Shown: one piece after another, positions 43,471 to 52,989 of the stretch | Numbering within the stretch: the stretch's first letter is position 1 | How the letters are laid out: every line of letters starts with the position of its first letter | NCBI GenBank assembly: GCA_027484685.1 | Contig: JAIXSO010000020.1 | Span: 1-64,000 of the forward strand | From: Bacteroidota bacterium | GTDB taxonomy: Bacteria > Bacteroidota > Bacteroidia > UKL13-3 | Reading direction: 5' to 3' | Length of the DNA: 64,000 bases | Notes under the pieces: model-generated | Told to the model about the DNA's origin: nothing | What the model saw: the letters and a program-made list of their open reading frames with translations, nothing else | Databases searched by the model: none | Position numbers and translations under genes: made by a program

Positions 43471-43959
43471 ATGTATAATGAAAAATTGAGAATTAAAAGT
43501 ATAAGTTTGTTAATATACCTTTGCTTTTTTTCCATTTCTTGTTTTGGGCAAAAATCAAAATTTTTAAATATTGGATATGATAGAATTGGACAAAGCAACT
43601 TCATTAAGGCTGGTTACAAAATTGCCTTAACCGATTTTGGGGAATTTGAAAGAAATTTCCACGCTTTTTCTACCGATTTAGCATACTCTTCTGTAGATAA
43701 TAAATCATGTTATACGCCAAGTTTAACATATAATTTTTATGGCTTATTCTATTATACAGGAATTAGTGCTAATTATTTTATAAGAAATAATGAACAAGAT
43801 TTCAGAATTGCTCCTCAAATAGGTTTCACTTATTTCAATGTTTTAAATCTTGGTTACAGTTTTTATTTACCAGTAAACACTGAAAATGAGATAAAAAATA
43901 TTGGACGACATAGCTTTAACATTTCAATTAGTATTCCAATTGGTTTATTGCATAATTAA
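43471..43959 (+). CDS. Exported protein of unknown function
   Basis: About 162 residues with a signal peptide (SLLIYLCFFSISCFGQ, cut before KS) and a beta-strand-rich mature part with aromatic ends, possibly a small outer-membrane barrel. The start region (AATTGAGAATGTATAATGAA) is itself a repeat-word sequence, so the leading residues MYNEKLRIK are partly repeat-derived. ATG 43471 is preferred to TTG 43465. I do not recognise the family. Confidence 0.6.
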   Translation: MYNEKLRIKSISLLIYLCFFSISCFGQKSKFLNIGYDRIGQSNFIKAGYKIALTDFGEFERNFHAFSTDLAYSSVDNKSCYTPSLTYNFYGLFYYTGISANYFIRNNEQDFRIAPQIGFTYFNVLNLGYSFYLPVNTENEIKNIGRHSFNISISIPIGLLHN

Positions 43960-43969
43960 CTTTTCAGGT

Positions 43970-44458
43970 TTAATTAGCTGCTAAAGGTCCTAAATAGTTT
44001 TCTATCTCCTCGTCATTTATCCTAATAACCGAAGGTTTTTTTGTTAATCTAGTTATCTTACAACTTAAATTAAAAAGGCAATCACAATCAGCATTCCTAT
44101 AAATTCGTAAAGTATCTTCGTCTATATTTTCTATAAATGCACCTCCTCGAGTTTCAATAAATAGTGTATCATTTTGTAAATTAGCATTAATTTCTGCAAC
44201 TCCTGCACAATTAAACCAATGAGAAAAGCTTAAATGTAGTGTGTCTTTAATAATTTCTAATTGAGATAATTTTCCCTTTTCTGTGCAATTCGTAATACAT
44301 TGACTAATTTTAAAGGAATTGATTTGAACATTTCCTTGATGCAAAGGCTCAATTCCTTCTTTATGTTTTGATACTTTATCAATAATTGCTTTGCATATAA
44401 TAATAGAGATTAAAATTATTGCTATACTATAAAAAAAGGTATTTTCATTCAATTTCAT
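43970..44458 (-). CDS. Membrane-anchored protein of unknown function
   Basis: A 162-residue protein with one N-terminal membrane helix (FFYSIAIILISIIICKAII) and a beta-rich outer part. Several cysteines in pairs (CITNCTEKG, CAGV, CDCLFNLSC) could form disulfides. It converges with the gene at 43471. Unrecognised family. Confidence 0.55.
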   Translation of the reverse strand: MKLNENTFFYSIAIILISIIICKAIIDKVSKHKEGIEPLHQGNVQINSFKISQCITNCTEKGKLSQLEIIKDTLHLSFSHWFNCAGVAEINANLQNDTLFIETRGGAFIENIDEDTLRIYRNADCDCLFNLSCKITRLTKKPSVIRINDEEIENYLGPLAAN

Positions 44459-44638
44459 AACATTGATTTTATTTATTTTCTAATGATTTCTAGATGTTTC
44501 GGATTATTAATTATTAATCAATTACAATAAAGTATTTGTAGTTGATTTTAAACTGCTAATATTTTAATTTAGTATATTTTTCATAAGTTGGATAATTGCA
44601 TCAACTTTAATGATATTATATCTGCATAGCCCAAAATG

Positions 44639-45208
44639 TTATTTTACTTCACCATAGCTTTTTCCTAATATCTCAAAAATTTCTGGGTCTTTTTTCGATA
44701 TGTTTAAAATTATTTCATCATCTAGTAAGTAATATCCTATTGGGTCATTTATTTGTTGAGTATAGGTTTGCTTATTGTACTCATATTCAAATACCGAAAG
44801 ATTCATTCTGGTTCCTTTCCATCTTCTTTCATCATGCCTTTTTATTTTTCCTAAAACTTGAACACCATGTTTTTTTAGTTGCCAAGCATCGTAATTCGGT
44901 TTTAAAATAAATAGGGTTAACCAAGTTAAAAACAAGAATAAAGTAAATCTTATTAAGTAGTCAACAACCGCAATTTTTCTATTAATAGTTTTAAATTTAG
45001 AAATATTTATACAGCCTATGAAAAGAGATAGGAAAATGAAAAATATAATGGAGCTTATTGTTCCAATTGGTCCATACCTATGAGCGTATTTTATAAAAAT
45101 ACAATTTGCTATTATTAATAAAAATGTTGTTGCTAGGTTATAAGCTAGTCGTTGGTTTTTTATATTGGTATTTCGTTTCAATTTATTAAAGCTATAAACG
45201 TAAAACAA
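44639..45208 (-). CDS. Membrane protein with DUF3592-like tail
   Basis: A 189-residue protein with four membrane helices (about 21-39, 45-63, 80-104 and nearby), then a soluble beta-rich C-terminus (GVQVLGKIKRHDERR, FEYEYNKQTYTQQ) like the DUF3592 family. Function unknown. Confidence 0.55.
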   Translation of the reverse strand: MFYVYSFNKLKRNTNIKNQRLAYNLATTFLLIIANCIFIKYAHRYGPIGTISSIIFFIFLSLFIGCINISKFKTINRKIAVVDYLIRFTLFLFLTWLTLFILKPNYDAWQLKKHGVQVLGKIKRHDERRWKGTRMNLSVFEYEYNKQTYTQQINDPIGYYLLDDEIILNISKKDPEIFEILGKSYGEVK

Positions 45209-45255
45209 ACTTAGCTATTTTTTTCGCTTACATGCTAATATTTGCTAGGTTTTAA

Positions 45256-45263
45256 TACATTTG
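45256..45263 (+). promoter_or_regulatory. Possible -7 element of the TPR-protein gene
   Basis: TACATTTG, 18 bases before ATG 45282. No well-spaced -33 element was seen. It argues against an upstream TTG start at 45261. Confidence 0.45.
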
Positions 45264-45281
45264 CATCGCAAAAAATATTAT

Positions 45282-45935
45282 ATGAAATTTTATAATTTAC
45301 TTATCAAATACCGTTTTTGGGCTGGAATAGCCTCGTTAATCATTGGTCTTTTACTTCAGTTTGCTGGCTTAGGCGATATTTGGGCCGCCATTATATTTTA
45401 CACCTTAGCTGTTATTGCTATTTTTACCCATTTTTTTATTGGTCCGCTGCGGTTAATCCAAGACCCTATGGAGAATGGTGATGTAGAAGCTGTTGAACGT
45501 ATTTTAAATTCTATTTGGTTTCCTAATTTATTATTCAAACCTATTCGTAGTTCGTATTACACTTTAAAAGGCAATTTGGCTATGGCAAATAAAGATTTTG
45601 ATTCTGCCGAAAAACTATTGAAAAAAAGTGCTTCTATTGGCAGCACATTAGCCGATAATAAAGGCTCAACCGATGTGCAATTAGGTATGATGGCTTTACA
45701 AAAAGGAAACTTTAAGGAAGGCGAAAAATACATGAGAGAAGCTTTAAAAGGTTCGTTAGACAACGAAAGTCAAGCTATGGCTTTATTGGGTATGGTTCAA
45801 ATTTACATGAACAAACGCGATATCAGAGCTTCGAAAGATTTTTTAAGAAGAGCTAAAAATTGCAAAGCTAAAAACGAACAAGTAGTTGCTCAAATTAAAG
45901 ATTTAGACAAACACCTTGCCCGCGTGCCTGGATAA
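45282..45935 (+). CDS. TPR-repeat membrane protein
   Basis: 217 residues. Two membrane helices (about 14-30 and 34-56) are followed by three or so TPR-like helix pairs (IRSSYYTLKGNLAMANKDFD, MMALQKGNFKEGEKYMREAL, LGMVQIYMNKRDIRASKDFL). The start is set at ATG 45282 rather than TTG 45261. Probably a scaffold in the inner membrane; no partner is evident. Confidence 0.7.
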   Translation: MKFYNLLIKYRFWAGIASLIIGLLLQFAGLGDIWAAIIFYTLAVIAIFTHFFIGPLRLIQDPMENGDVEAVERILNSIWFPNLLFKPIRSSYYTLKGNLAMANKDFDSAEKLLKKSASIGSTLADNKGSTDVQLGMMALQKGNFKEGEKYMREALKGSLDNESQAMALLGMVQIYMNKRDIRASKDFLRRAKNCKAKNEQVVAQIKDLDKHLARVPG

Positions 45936-45937
45936 TC

Positions 45938-45983
45938 ACGAATTTTGGATTATGAATGTTGAATTATAAATTACGAATTATGA
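45938..45983. repeat. Short-word repeat (GAATTATGAATTATAAATTACG type)
   Basis: CACGAATTTTGGATTATGAA followed by TGTTGAATTATAAATTACGA and ATTATGAAT. It ends at the start of the next gene and supplies the extra N-terminal residues of the longest frame there. Confidence 0.6.
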
Positions 45984-46462
45984 ATATTGACCATCTTCCA
46001 GCATTAATTAAAGACTTGACAATAAAGCACAATTTAGTAGATTTCAAATTCGACACAGAATGTATTTATAGTCTAGGAGACTTAACACAATTAATTAAAT
46101 ATATAATAGATAAAACAATTCCGGAAGTTGGCATAAAAATCGATGAAGAAATTTCGCCTGACGAAAATAGATTCGTTGCAACACTTTCAAGTCTTGAAAA
46201 TTCTGTTCAAATATTTGCAGACACTGATACAGATTGGCTCCCCGATGATTTCTTTCAAATTTTAGAAAAAATTCCAACTATATTTAATACTAACAAAAAG
46301 TTTTATAGCATTAATCCAGCTATTGGGCTTACAGGACAAGATGCTTGGTATTTTTGTGGGTCTGACGATTCTTTAAAGAAAGCTCGACAAGAAGGATTAC
46401 CATTAATTTTTCCTGGTGAGAATATTGTTGAAACTGAGGAATTCAAAAAATACGTTGGATAG
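45980..46462 (+). CDS. Protein of unknown function
   Basis: 160 residues, acidic, with no signal peptide. It begins MNIDHLPALIKDLTIKHNLV. The longest frame (ATG 45956) adds MLNYKLRI, which is encoded by repeat words and is unlikely to be native, so ATG 45980 is chosen. The size, acidity and Trp/Tyr-rich end (GQDAWYFCGSDDSL) would suit an immunity-type or adaptor protein, but no toxin is adjacent. Unrecognised. Confidence 0.55.
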   Translation: MNIDHLPALIKDLTIKHNLVDFKFDTECIYSLGDLTQLIKYIIDKTIPEVGIKIDEEISPDENRFVATLSSLENSVQIFADTDTDWLPDDFFQILEKIPTIFNTNKKFYSINPAIGLTGQDAWYFCGSDDSLKKARQEGLPLIFPGENIVETEEFKKYVG

Positions 46463-46579
46463 TAAAATTTCCGGTAACCATATTTTGGCAGAAGTGTAAG
46501 CTGTATTGCTTTTATTTGAGTTTTGTGCTCGAACTGGCCCCTTTCGCCAAGCTACTAAGCTAATTGCGAATTTTATTAA

Positions 46580-46622
46580 TCAAACTTCAAACTTAGTACT
46601 TCGAACTCTGAACTTCGCACTT
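46580..46622. repeat. Short-word repeat (ACTTCGAACTCTGAACTTCG type)
   Basis: CAAACTTCAAACTTAGTACT, TCGAACTCTGAACTTCGCAC: degenerate ACTTC/GAACTT words ending at the dnaG stop codon. Confidence 0.65.
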
Positions 46623-48585
46623 ACTTAACTATAACAGTACCAATTTTTTTGGTGAGTTCGCTGCGTTTTTTTATCAAATCCATGTGTATATGCTGATGGA
46701 TTTCAAAATCTTCTTCGGTTAATTCGGGCGTTAGAAGCTTTTGATTTTTTACAATCAATTTATTGATATACTTAATTTGTAAGTGTAAAATGGCGGAGTC
46801 TATATCAGCTTTTATATCTTTAAAAAACGAATCCATTTTTACTGCGGCTTTCTTTTCCCAATTAGGACTTAGTATGTACTCGCGCGCAAGCATATCGGCC
46901 GCTAAAGCTGTTATCAATGGGTTTTGATGGTTAGTAAAAAATTTACCATCTACCACTTCGCCACGTTCTACCACATGGTAAGTTTCTTCCAAAATTAATT
47001 GAACTATAGGGTGGTCAATTTCAATTTCTTTTTCGAGCAATTGCCTTAATAAATAGCCCGCAGCGGTTTCTGTTTCGTCAATGGTTCTATCTGCAAAATT
47101 GATGATTAAACGAATCAAATCACGCTCTTGTTCATCAAAAATAGACGAATCGTTTAAAGTATCTTGTAAATCGTCAGCATAACCTTGTTCTGGTATAGGC
47201 TCAAAACCTTCAAAAGGGTCGTGGCTTTCAGCATTTCTTTGTTGCTGCTGTTGTTCTCTATCTTTATCGGTTAAAAACTGCTTGCGCAATTTATTTAACT
47301 CTACCAAAAGCACTTGTTCATCAATGCTCATTAACCTAGCGCATTCATTTACAAATACCGAACGTTTAATGCTATCAGGAATTTTACTAATACTTTCTAC
47401 AATATCGCGGGTAACAGTTGCCTTTTTAATGGGATCATTTCCAGCATCGTTCAGCAATAAATTTACCTTAAATACTATAAAATCCTGGCGTTTGGTTTCT
47501 AAATATTCTTTAAAAGCATCGCTGCCTACTTTTTGGCTGTAACTATCAGGGTCGTCTCCATCAGGAAAAGTTAAAACACGAACATTTAAACCTTGTTCCA
47601 AAAGCATGTCAATGCCTCTAATACTGGCTTTTATACCCGCAGCATCACCATCAAAAAGTACGGTAACATTTTCGGTAAATCTTTTAATAAGCCTTATTTG
47701 TCCTTCGGTAAGCGATGTTCCGCTCGATGCAACCACATTTTCAACACCTGATTGGTGCATGCTTATTACATCAGTATAACCTTCTACTAAATAAACGGAA
47801 TCTTGCTTACGAATTTCGTTTTTAGCAAAATACAAGCCGTATAACTCGTTGCTTTTATGGTAAAGTATGGTTTCGGGCGAGTTTACATACTTTGGGCTAT
47901 TGGGTTCTTTTTTTAAATACCTACCTGCAAAGGCAATTACTTTTCCATTTAAATTATGAATTGGAAATATAACACGACCACGATAAGCATCAAATTTTTT
48001 ACCATCTTCCTTATGTTTAACTAAGCCCGAGCTAAATAAAAGTTCTTCGCTAAATTGATTGGCTACTGCTTTATCAAAAAAGGCCGACCAACTATCTAAA
48101 CTAAAACCAAGGTTAAATTTTTTGATGGTATCGTGTCTAAAACCACGGTTTTCAAAATAGCTTAACCCAACAGCTTGACCTGTTTCATTTTGCCATAAAA
48201 TATCCTGAAAATAGTCGTTAGCCCAATTATTTAATATTTGTAAACTTTCCTTTTCATCGCGTTGTTTGCGCTCTTCATCTAAATTTACAAACTCTTGCTG
48301 TGGCCATTCTACATTAAATTTTTCGGCTAAATGTTTTAAAGCAGGAATGTAGCCTAAGCTATCGTGTTCCATTACAAAATTTACCACATTGCCGGCTTTG
48401 CCGCAACCAAAACATTTAAAAATACCTTTAGCTGGACTTACTGAAAAAGAGGGAGATTTTTCGGAATGGAAAGGGCAAAGCCCAGTTAAGTTGGCGCCTC
48501 TGCGTTTTAAACGCACATAATCGCCAATTACTTGTTCAATATTGGCAGCTTGAATTATTTCGTCTATTTTGGCTTGAGGTATCAA
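46621..48585 (-). CDS. dnaG: DNA primase
   Basis: Makes RNA primers for replication. The 654 residues show the CHC2 zinc finger (CPFHSEKSPSFSVSPAKGIF, then CFGCGKAGNVVNF), the catalytic core, and the TOPRIM motif VEGYTDVISMHQSGVENVVA with FDGDAAGIKA. The helicase-interaction domain at the C-terminus diverges, as is usual in Bacteroidota. No rpsU or rpoD is next to it. The stop abuts repeat words. Confidence 0.95.
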   Translation of the reverse strand: MIPQAKIDEIIQAANIEQVIGDYVRLKRRGANLTGLCPFHSEKSPSFSVSPAKGIFKCFGCGKAGNVVNFVMEHDSLGYIPALKHLAEKFNVEWPQQEFVNLDEERKQRDEKESLQILNNWANDYFQDILWQNETGQAVGLSYFENRGFRHDTIKKFNLGFSLDSWSAFFDKAVANQFSEELLFSSGLVKHKEDGKKFDAYRGRVIFPIHNLNGKVIAFAGRYLKKEPNSPKYVNSPETILYHKSNELYGLYFAKNEIRKQDSVYLVEGYTDVISMHQSGVENVVASSGTSLTEGQIRLIKRFTENVTVLFDGDAAGIKASIRGIDMLLEQGLNVRVLTFPDGDDPDSYSQKVGSDAFKEYLETKRQDFIVFKVNLLLNDAGNDPIKKATVTRDIVESISKIPDSIKRSVFVNECARLMSIDEQVLLVELNKLRKQFLTDKDREQQQQQRNAESHDPFEGFEPIPEQGYADDLQDTLNDSSIFDEQERDLIRLIINFADRTIDETETAAGYLLRQLLEKEIEIDHPIVQLILEETYHVVERGEVVDGKFFTNHQNPLITALAADMLAREYILSPNWEKKAAVKMDSFFKDIKADIDSAILHLQIKYINKLIVKNQKLLTPELTEEDFEIHQHIHMDLIKKRSELTKKIGTVIVK

Positions 48586-48677
48586 CTTTTCAAAAATAGC
48601 TTATTTGTTGAATTGTTCAATTGCTAAATAGTTTTATTATAGTCTCACAATTCTTTCACAAAAACTTGGTGTAATAA

Positions 48678-48724
48678 AAATGCCATTGAAAAGTATTACT
48701 TAGCAATGGCATTTAAAAATTAGA
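48678..48724 (-). terminator. Probable terminator of nrdA
   Basis: AAATGCCATTG and CAATGGCATTT can pair (11 bp) around a 25-base spacer just beyond the nrdA stop. The loop is long and the T-run is weak. Confidence 0.5.
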
Positions 48725-48739
48725 AAAACATAAAGTTTA

Positions 48740-51154
48740 TTAACTACTGCAAGTTACGCAACCTTCTTCCATGGTACAAACTTGTCCTGTAAAGTCGGTT
48801 GTAATATCATCTATTTTGTTTCCTGTAGGTATGGTTGTGTTTACAATTGGCGTGTTTTCAATTACCGGAACCATTGGCTCCATATCGTTATTGCCTTGTT
48901 TTTCAATGGTGAACTGAACTGCTTGTGTAGCAGCTTGCGAGCGTAAGTAATACATACCAGTTTTTAAACCTTTTTTCCAAGCATAAAAATGCATTGAAGT
49001 TAGTTTTGAACTACTAGGGCTATCAACAAATAAATTTAACGATTGCGATTGGCAAATAAAGGCACCTCTATCAGCAGCCATATCAATTAAATTACGTTGT
49101 TTAATTTCCCAAACTGTTTTGTATAATTCTTTAACATTATCAGGAATTCCAACTATGTTTTGAACTGAACCATTAGCCGCAATGATTTTATTTTTCATGT
49201 CGTTGGTCCACAAACCTAATTGAACTAAATCTTTTAATAAATGTTTGTTAACTACCACAAACTCACCACTTAATACCCTGCGGGTGTAAATGTTAGAAGT
49301 GTAAGGCTCAAAGCACTCATTATTACCTAAAATTTGTGAAGTAGAAGCCGTTGGCATTGGCGCAACTAGTAATGAATTACGCACACCATGTGTTATAACT
49401 TCTTCTTTTAAAGCTGACCAATTCCAGTTTTCAGATGGACTAACGCCCCACATATCGAATTGGAAAATACCTTTTGATACAGGTGAACCTTTAAATGTTT
49501 CGTAAGCGCCTTCTTTTTTAGCTAAATCTTTACTCGCAGTTAAAGCCGCAAAGTATATAGTTTCAAAAATATCTTTGTTTAATTGCTTAGCTGAATCGCT
49601 TTCAAAAGGCATACGCAATAAAATAAATACATCAGCCAAACCTTGTACACCTAAGCCAATTGGGCGGTGACGCATATTTGAGTTTTTAGCCTCATCTACT
49701 GGGTAGTAGTTGTTATCTATAATTTTATTTAGGTTGATAGTAGCTTGGTAAGTTACTTCGTACAATTTTTTGTGATCAAATTTACTTTCAATAACAAAAC
49801 GTGGTAAAGCTAAAGAAGCTAGATTACAAACAGCTACTTCATCAGGGCTAGTATATTCCATAATTTCAGTACATAAGTTACTGCTTTTTATGGTACCTAA
49901 GTTTTGTTGATTGCTTTTGCGGTTGGCAGCATCTTTATAAAGCATGTATGGTGTACCTGTTTCAATTTGCGATTCCATAATAGCAAACCATAAATCTTGT
50001 GCTTTAATAGTTTGACGTGCTTTACCTTCGGCCTCATACTTGGTGTATAATGCCTCAAATTCATCGCCCCAGCATTCGCTTAATCCTGGTGCTTCGTTAG
50101 GGCAGAAAAGGCTCCATTCGCCATTTTCTTCTACACGTTTCATAAATAAATCGCAAATCCATAATGCGTAAAACAAATCTCTTGCACGCATTTCTTCTTT
50201 ACCATGGTTTTTACGTAAATCTAAAAATCCAAAAATATCAGCGTGCCAAGGCTCTAAATAAATAGCAAATGCACCTTTACGCTTTCCTCCTCCTTGATCA
50301 ACATAACGAGCTGTATCGTTAAATACACGTAACATTGGAATGATTCCGTTACTTGTACCATTAGTACCGCCAATATAACTTCCTGTGGCGCGCACATTAT
50401 GAATAGCTAAACCAATTCCACCAGCACTTTGCGAAATTTTAGCAGTTTGTTTTAACGTATCGTAAATACCATCAATGCTATCTTCTTTCATGGTTAAAAG
50501 AAAACAGCTACTCATTTGTGGTTTTGGAGTACCAGCATTAAATAGAGTAGGAGTAGCGTGTGTAAACCAACGCTCACTCATTAAATTGTAAGTTTCTATT
50601 ACACTGTTAATATCATCTTTGTGTATTCCCAAAGCCACGCGCATGTACATGTGTTGAGGGCGTTCAGCCACTTTTCCATCTATGCGGAATAAGTACGATT
50701 TTTCAATGGTTTTAAAACCAAAATAATCAAAAGCAAAATCTCTATCGTAAATAATAGTACTGTCGAGCAATTCGGCATTTTTTACAATTATTTCGTAAAC
50801 ATCTTCAGCTATTAATGGTGTTCTTTTTCCAGTACCTTTATCGGTATAGTTATAAAGCAATTCCATTGTTTCTGAAAATGATTTAATGGTATTTTTGTGT
50901 AAATTACTTACAGCAATTCTACTAGCCAATAAAGCATAATCAGGATGTTTGGTGGTTAATGAGGCAGCAGTTTCCGCAGCTAAATTATCTAACTCAGTAG
51001 TTGGAACTCCATCGTAAATTCCTTCCACTACTTTTTTAGCCACATCAATTGGATCAATTAATGGACTTAAACTATAACTAAGCTTTTCAATTCTAGCCGT
51101 TACTTTGTCAAATTTAACGCTCTCTCTTTTGCCGTTTCTTTTTATTACAAACAT
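48740..51154 (-). CDS. nrdA: Ribonucleoside-diphosphate reductase, large subunit (class I)
   Basis: Reduces ribonucleotides to deoxyribonucleotides. The 804 residues open with an ATP-cone ([20 protein letters not shown]), followed by the catalytic barrel with [20 protein letters not shown] (active-site Cys), the finger loop [22 protein letters not shown] (radical Cys) and [17 protein letters not shown]. The C-terminal tail [12 protein letters not shown] carries the redox cysteines that shuttle electrons from thioredoxin. nrdB lies upstream on the same strand, with one unrelated small gene between. Confidence 0.96.
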   Translation of the reverse strand: MFVIKRNGKRESVKFDKVTARIEKLSYSLSPLIDPIDVAKKVVEGIYDGVPTTELDNLAAETAASLTTKHPDYALLASRIAVSNLHKNTIKSFSETMELLYNYTDKGTGKRTPLIAEDVYEIIVKNAELLDSTIIYDRDFAFDYFGFKTIEKSYLFRIDGKVAERPQHMYMRVALGIHKDDINSVIETYNLMSERWFTHATPTLFNAGTPKPQMSSCFLLTMKEDSIDGIYDTLKQTAKISQSAGGIGLAIHNVRATGSYIGGTNGTSNGIIPMLRVFNDTARYVDQGGGKRKGAFAIYLEPWHADIFGFLDLRKNHGKEEMRARDLFYALWICDLFMKRVEENGEWSLFCPNEAPGLSECWGDEFEALYTKYEAEGKARQTIKAQDLWFAIMESQIETGTPYMLYKDAANRKSNQQNLGTIKSSNLCTEIMEYTSPDEVAVCNLASLALPRFVIESKFDHKKLYEVTYQATINLNKIIDNNYYPVDEAKNSNMRHRPIGLGVQGLADVFILLRMPFESDSAKQLNKDIFETIYFAALTASKDLAKKEGAYETFKGSPVSKGIFQFDMWGVSPSENWNWSALKEEVITHGVRNSLLVAPMPTASTSQILGNNECFEPYTSNIYTRRVLSGEFVVVNKHLLKDLVQLGLWTNDMKNKIIAANGSVQNIVGIPDNVKELYKTVWEIKQRNLIDMAADRGAFICQSQSLNLFVDSPSSSKLTSMHFYAWKKGLKTGMYYLRSQAATQAVQFTIEKQGNNDMEPMVPVIENTPIVNTTIPTGNKIDDITTDFTGQVCTMEEGCVTCSS

Positions 51155-51160
51155 CTTATT

Positions 51161-51205
51161 AATTATGATTTAGGATTTTTGACTTTTGATTTTTAGTTAT
51201 GATTT
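51161..51205. repeat. Repeat word TGATTTAGGATTTT downstream of the four-helix-bundle gene
   Basis: TTATGATTTAGGATTTTGAC followed by TTTTGATTTTTAGTTATGAT. The exact 14-base word (51167-51180) occurs inverted at 51623-51636, on the other side of the gene, and once before murD. Confidence 0.65.
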
Positions 51206-51250
51206 GTACATTTTATATGAACATCAATACAGAAATCTCAGATCAAAAAA

Positions 51251-51616
51251 TCATTGTTTCTTTTGTTTTACTGTTTTAACTGAAGCTACAAAAATGCTTA
51301 CCAATTCATTTGCTTCTTTTATTAAAGGTTGAGTAATAGTTTTATCTAAAAGTTTTAACTCTTCTAAAATTTCTAACCAATACATAGATTCATCAGCTTC
51401 TTCAATTATAATTTCTAATTTATAAATGAAATCTGCTGTAGATTTTGCCCTTGAACTAGCCCTGTAGTTTGCACCTACCGACCCAGCTGCTCTTATTAAT
51501 TGTTTTGCCAACTCAAAGCCTGCAGCAGTTTTTGGCAAACTATCACATGCTTTAATTACAGCTATATTGAACAATTTAGTTCTTGATTGTAAGGCTAATT
51601 TATTACTAATTTCCAA
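51251..51616 (-). CDS. Four-helix-bundle protein (S23/intervening-sequence protein family)
   Basis: 121 residues. The family core ELAKQLIRAAGSVGANYRAS, KSTADFIYKLEIIIEEADES and MYWLEILEELKLL is clear. The fold pairs with the 23S rRNA intervening-sequence proteins and the Avd accessory protein of diversity-generating retroelements; free-standing members have no assigned function. The start is TTG at 51616, five codons after an in-frame stop. It sits between nrdB and nrdA, flanked by inverted repeat words, so it is likely an inserted cassette within the operon. Confidence 0.8.
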   Translation of the reverse strand: MEISNKLALQSRTKLFNIAVIKACDSLPKTAAGFELAKQLIRAAGSVGANYRASSRAKSTADFIYKLEIIIEEADESMYWLEILEELKLLDKTITQPLIKEANELVSIFVASVKTVKQKKQ

Positions 51617-51640
51617 ATCAAAAATCCTAAATCACAGTTC
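51613..51640. repeat. Inverted repeat word upstream of the four-helix-bundle gene
   Basis: TCAAAAATCCTAAATCACAG (51620-51639) is the inverse of the word at 51167, spanning the start-codon region of the small gene. Confidence 0.65.
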
Positions 51641-51648
51641 AACAATTT

Positions 51649-52620
51649 TTAAAAGTCCTCTTCTAGTGAAAAAGCGTGTCCTTCTTTTCCGCCCATTACA
51701 CCTGCCTTTTGGTAATCGCCAACGCGTTTTTCAAAAAAGTTGGTTTTTCCTTGTAACGATATCATTTCCATAAAATCAAATGGATTGGTAGCGTTATATA
51801 TTTTTGAGTATCCTAATTCAGCCAACCATCTATCTGCCACAAATTCAATGTATTGCTGCATTAGTTTGGCGTTCATTCCAATTAAATCAACTGGTAATGC
51901 TTCCGATACAAACTCTTTCTCAATACTTACAGCATCTCTAATAATGGTATGAACTTCATCTTGAGGTAATTTATTGCTTAACATGCTGTACATTAAGCAA
52001 GCAAATTCGCAATGCATTCCTTCATCGCGGCTAATTAACTCATTACTAAAAGTTAAACCAGGCATTAGTCCACGTTTTTTCATCCAAAAAATAGAACAAA
52101 AACTACCACTAAAGAATATACCTTCTACCGCTGCAAACGCTACTAAACGCTGTGCAAATGTTCCATTGCTAATCCAACGTAAAGCCCATTCTGCTTTCTT
52201 TTTAACAGCAGGAACAGTATCAATAGCATGAAATAATCTGTCTTTTTCTTTTGGGTCTTTAATGTAAGTATCAATTAAAAGCGCATAAGTTTCACTATGA
52301 ATATTTTCCATCATTATTTGGAAACCATAGTAACACCTTGCCTCAGGTAATTGAACTTCGCTCATAAAGTTAACTGCTAAGTTTTCGTTAACTATACCAT
52401 CGCTAGCAGCAAAAAATGCCAAAATATGAGAAATAAAATGACGCTCACCATCATTAAGTTTGTTCCAATCTTTTATGTCATCACTTAAATCAATCTCCTC
52501 TGCAGTCCAAAAGCTAGCTTCATGTTTTTTATACATTTCCCAAACTTTTGGATAATTAATGGGTAGAATAACAAATCGGTCTTTGTTTTCTCTCAATAAT
52601 AACTCGTCTTGATTTTGCAT
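51649..52620 (-). CDS. nrdB: Ribonucleoside-diphosphate reductase, small subunit (class I)
   Basis: A 323-residue ferritin-like subunit housing the metal centre and radical. [38 protein letters not shown] and [18 protein letters not shown] carry the metal ligands and the tyrosine matching the radical site of eukaryote-type small subunits. The end ([16 protein letters not shown]) is the tail that docks into the large subunit. First gene of the nrdB-(four-helix bundle)-nrdA operon. Confidence 0.95.
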   Translation of the reverse strand: MQNQDELLLRENKDRFVILPINYPKVWEMYKKHEASFWTAEEIDLSDDIKDWNKLNDGERHFISHILAFFAASDGIVNENLAVNFMSEVQLPEARCYYGFQIMMENIHSETYALLIDTYIKDPKEKDRLFHAIDTVPAVKKKAEWALRWISNGTFAQRLVAFAAVEGIFFSGSFCSIFWMKKRGLMPGLTFSNELISRDEGMHCEFACLMYSMLSNKLPQDEVHTIIRDAVSIEKEFVSEALPVDLIGMNAKLMQQYIEFVADRWLAELGYSKIYNATNPFDFMEMISLQGKTNFFEKRVGDYQKAGVMGGKEGHAFSLEEDF

Positions 52621-52989
52621 TTTTTTGTTCTTTTTCCGCTAATAAAAATTATTTAATAATTCTAGCTAAAATTTTGAAATGGACGATTTACTATTCAAAA
52701 TAAATCCTGTCAACAGTTTTTCATTATTTAGCTTCCTACAATAATACATTGATGGCTTTAAGTATGTTTCAAAAAGTTAGTAACAGGATTGTTAATATCA
52801 CTTGTAAAGTCTGTATTTACAAGGCTTGCAAGTAATGATGTTTTTAGTTTTCAACAAGTAATCAAGGCGTTTATTTTATACTTGTTTTTGTGAAAAAAGT
52901 TGTACTCATCAATGAAATAGGCACATATAAAAAAAGGAACTTTTTCGTGTAAAAAAGTCCCTTTCTCTCAGTGAAAAAAATGTTGTAGT
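52621..52989. other. Gene-free region upstream of nrdB
   Basis: 369 bases without a gene. It contains a perfect palindrome CTTGTAAA/TTTACAAG with a 7-base spacer at 52801-52823, about 180 bases before nrdB, and the terminator of the porin gene near 52933. No NrdR-box pair could be recognised by eye. Confidence 0.5.
52933..52964 (-). terminator. Terminator of the porin gene
   Basis: AAAGGAACTTTTT pairs with AAAAAGTCCCTTT (one mismatch), just beyond the porin stop codon on the minus strand. Confidence 0.65.
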
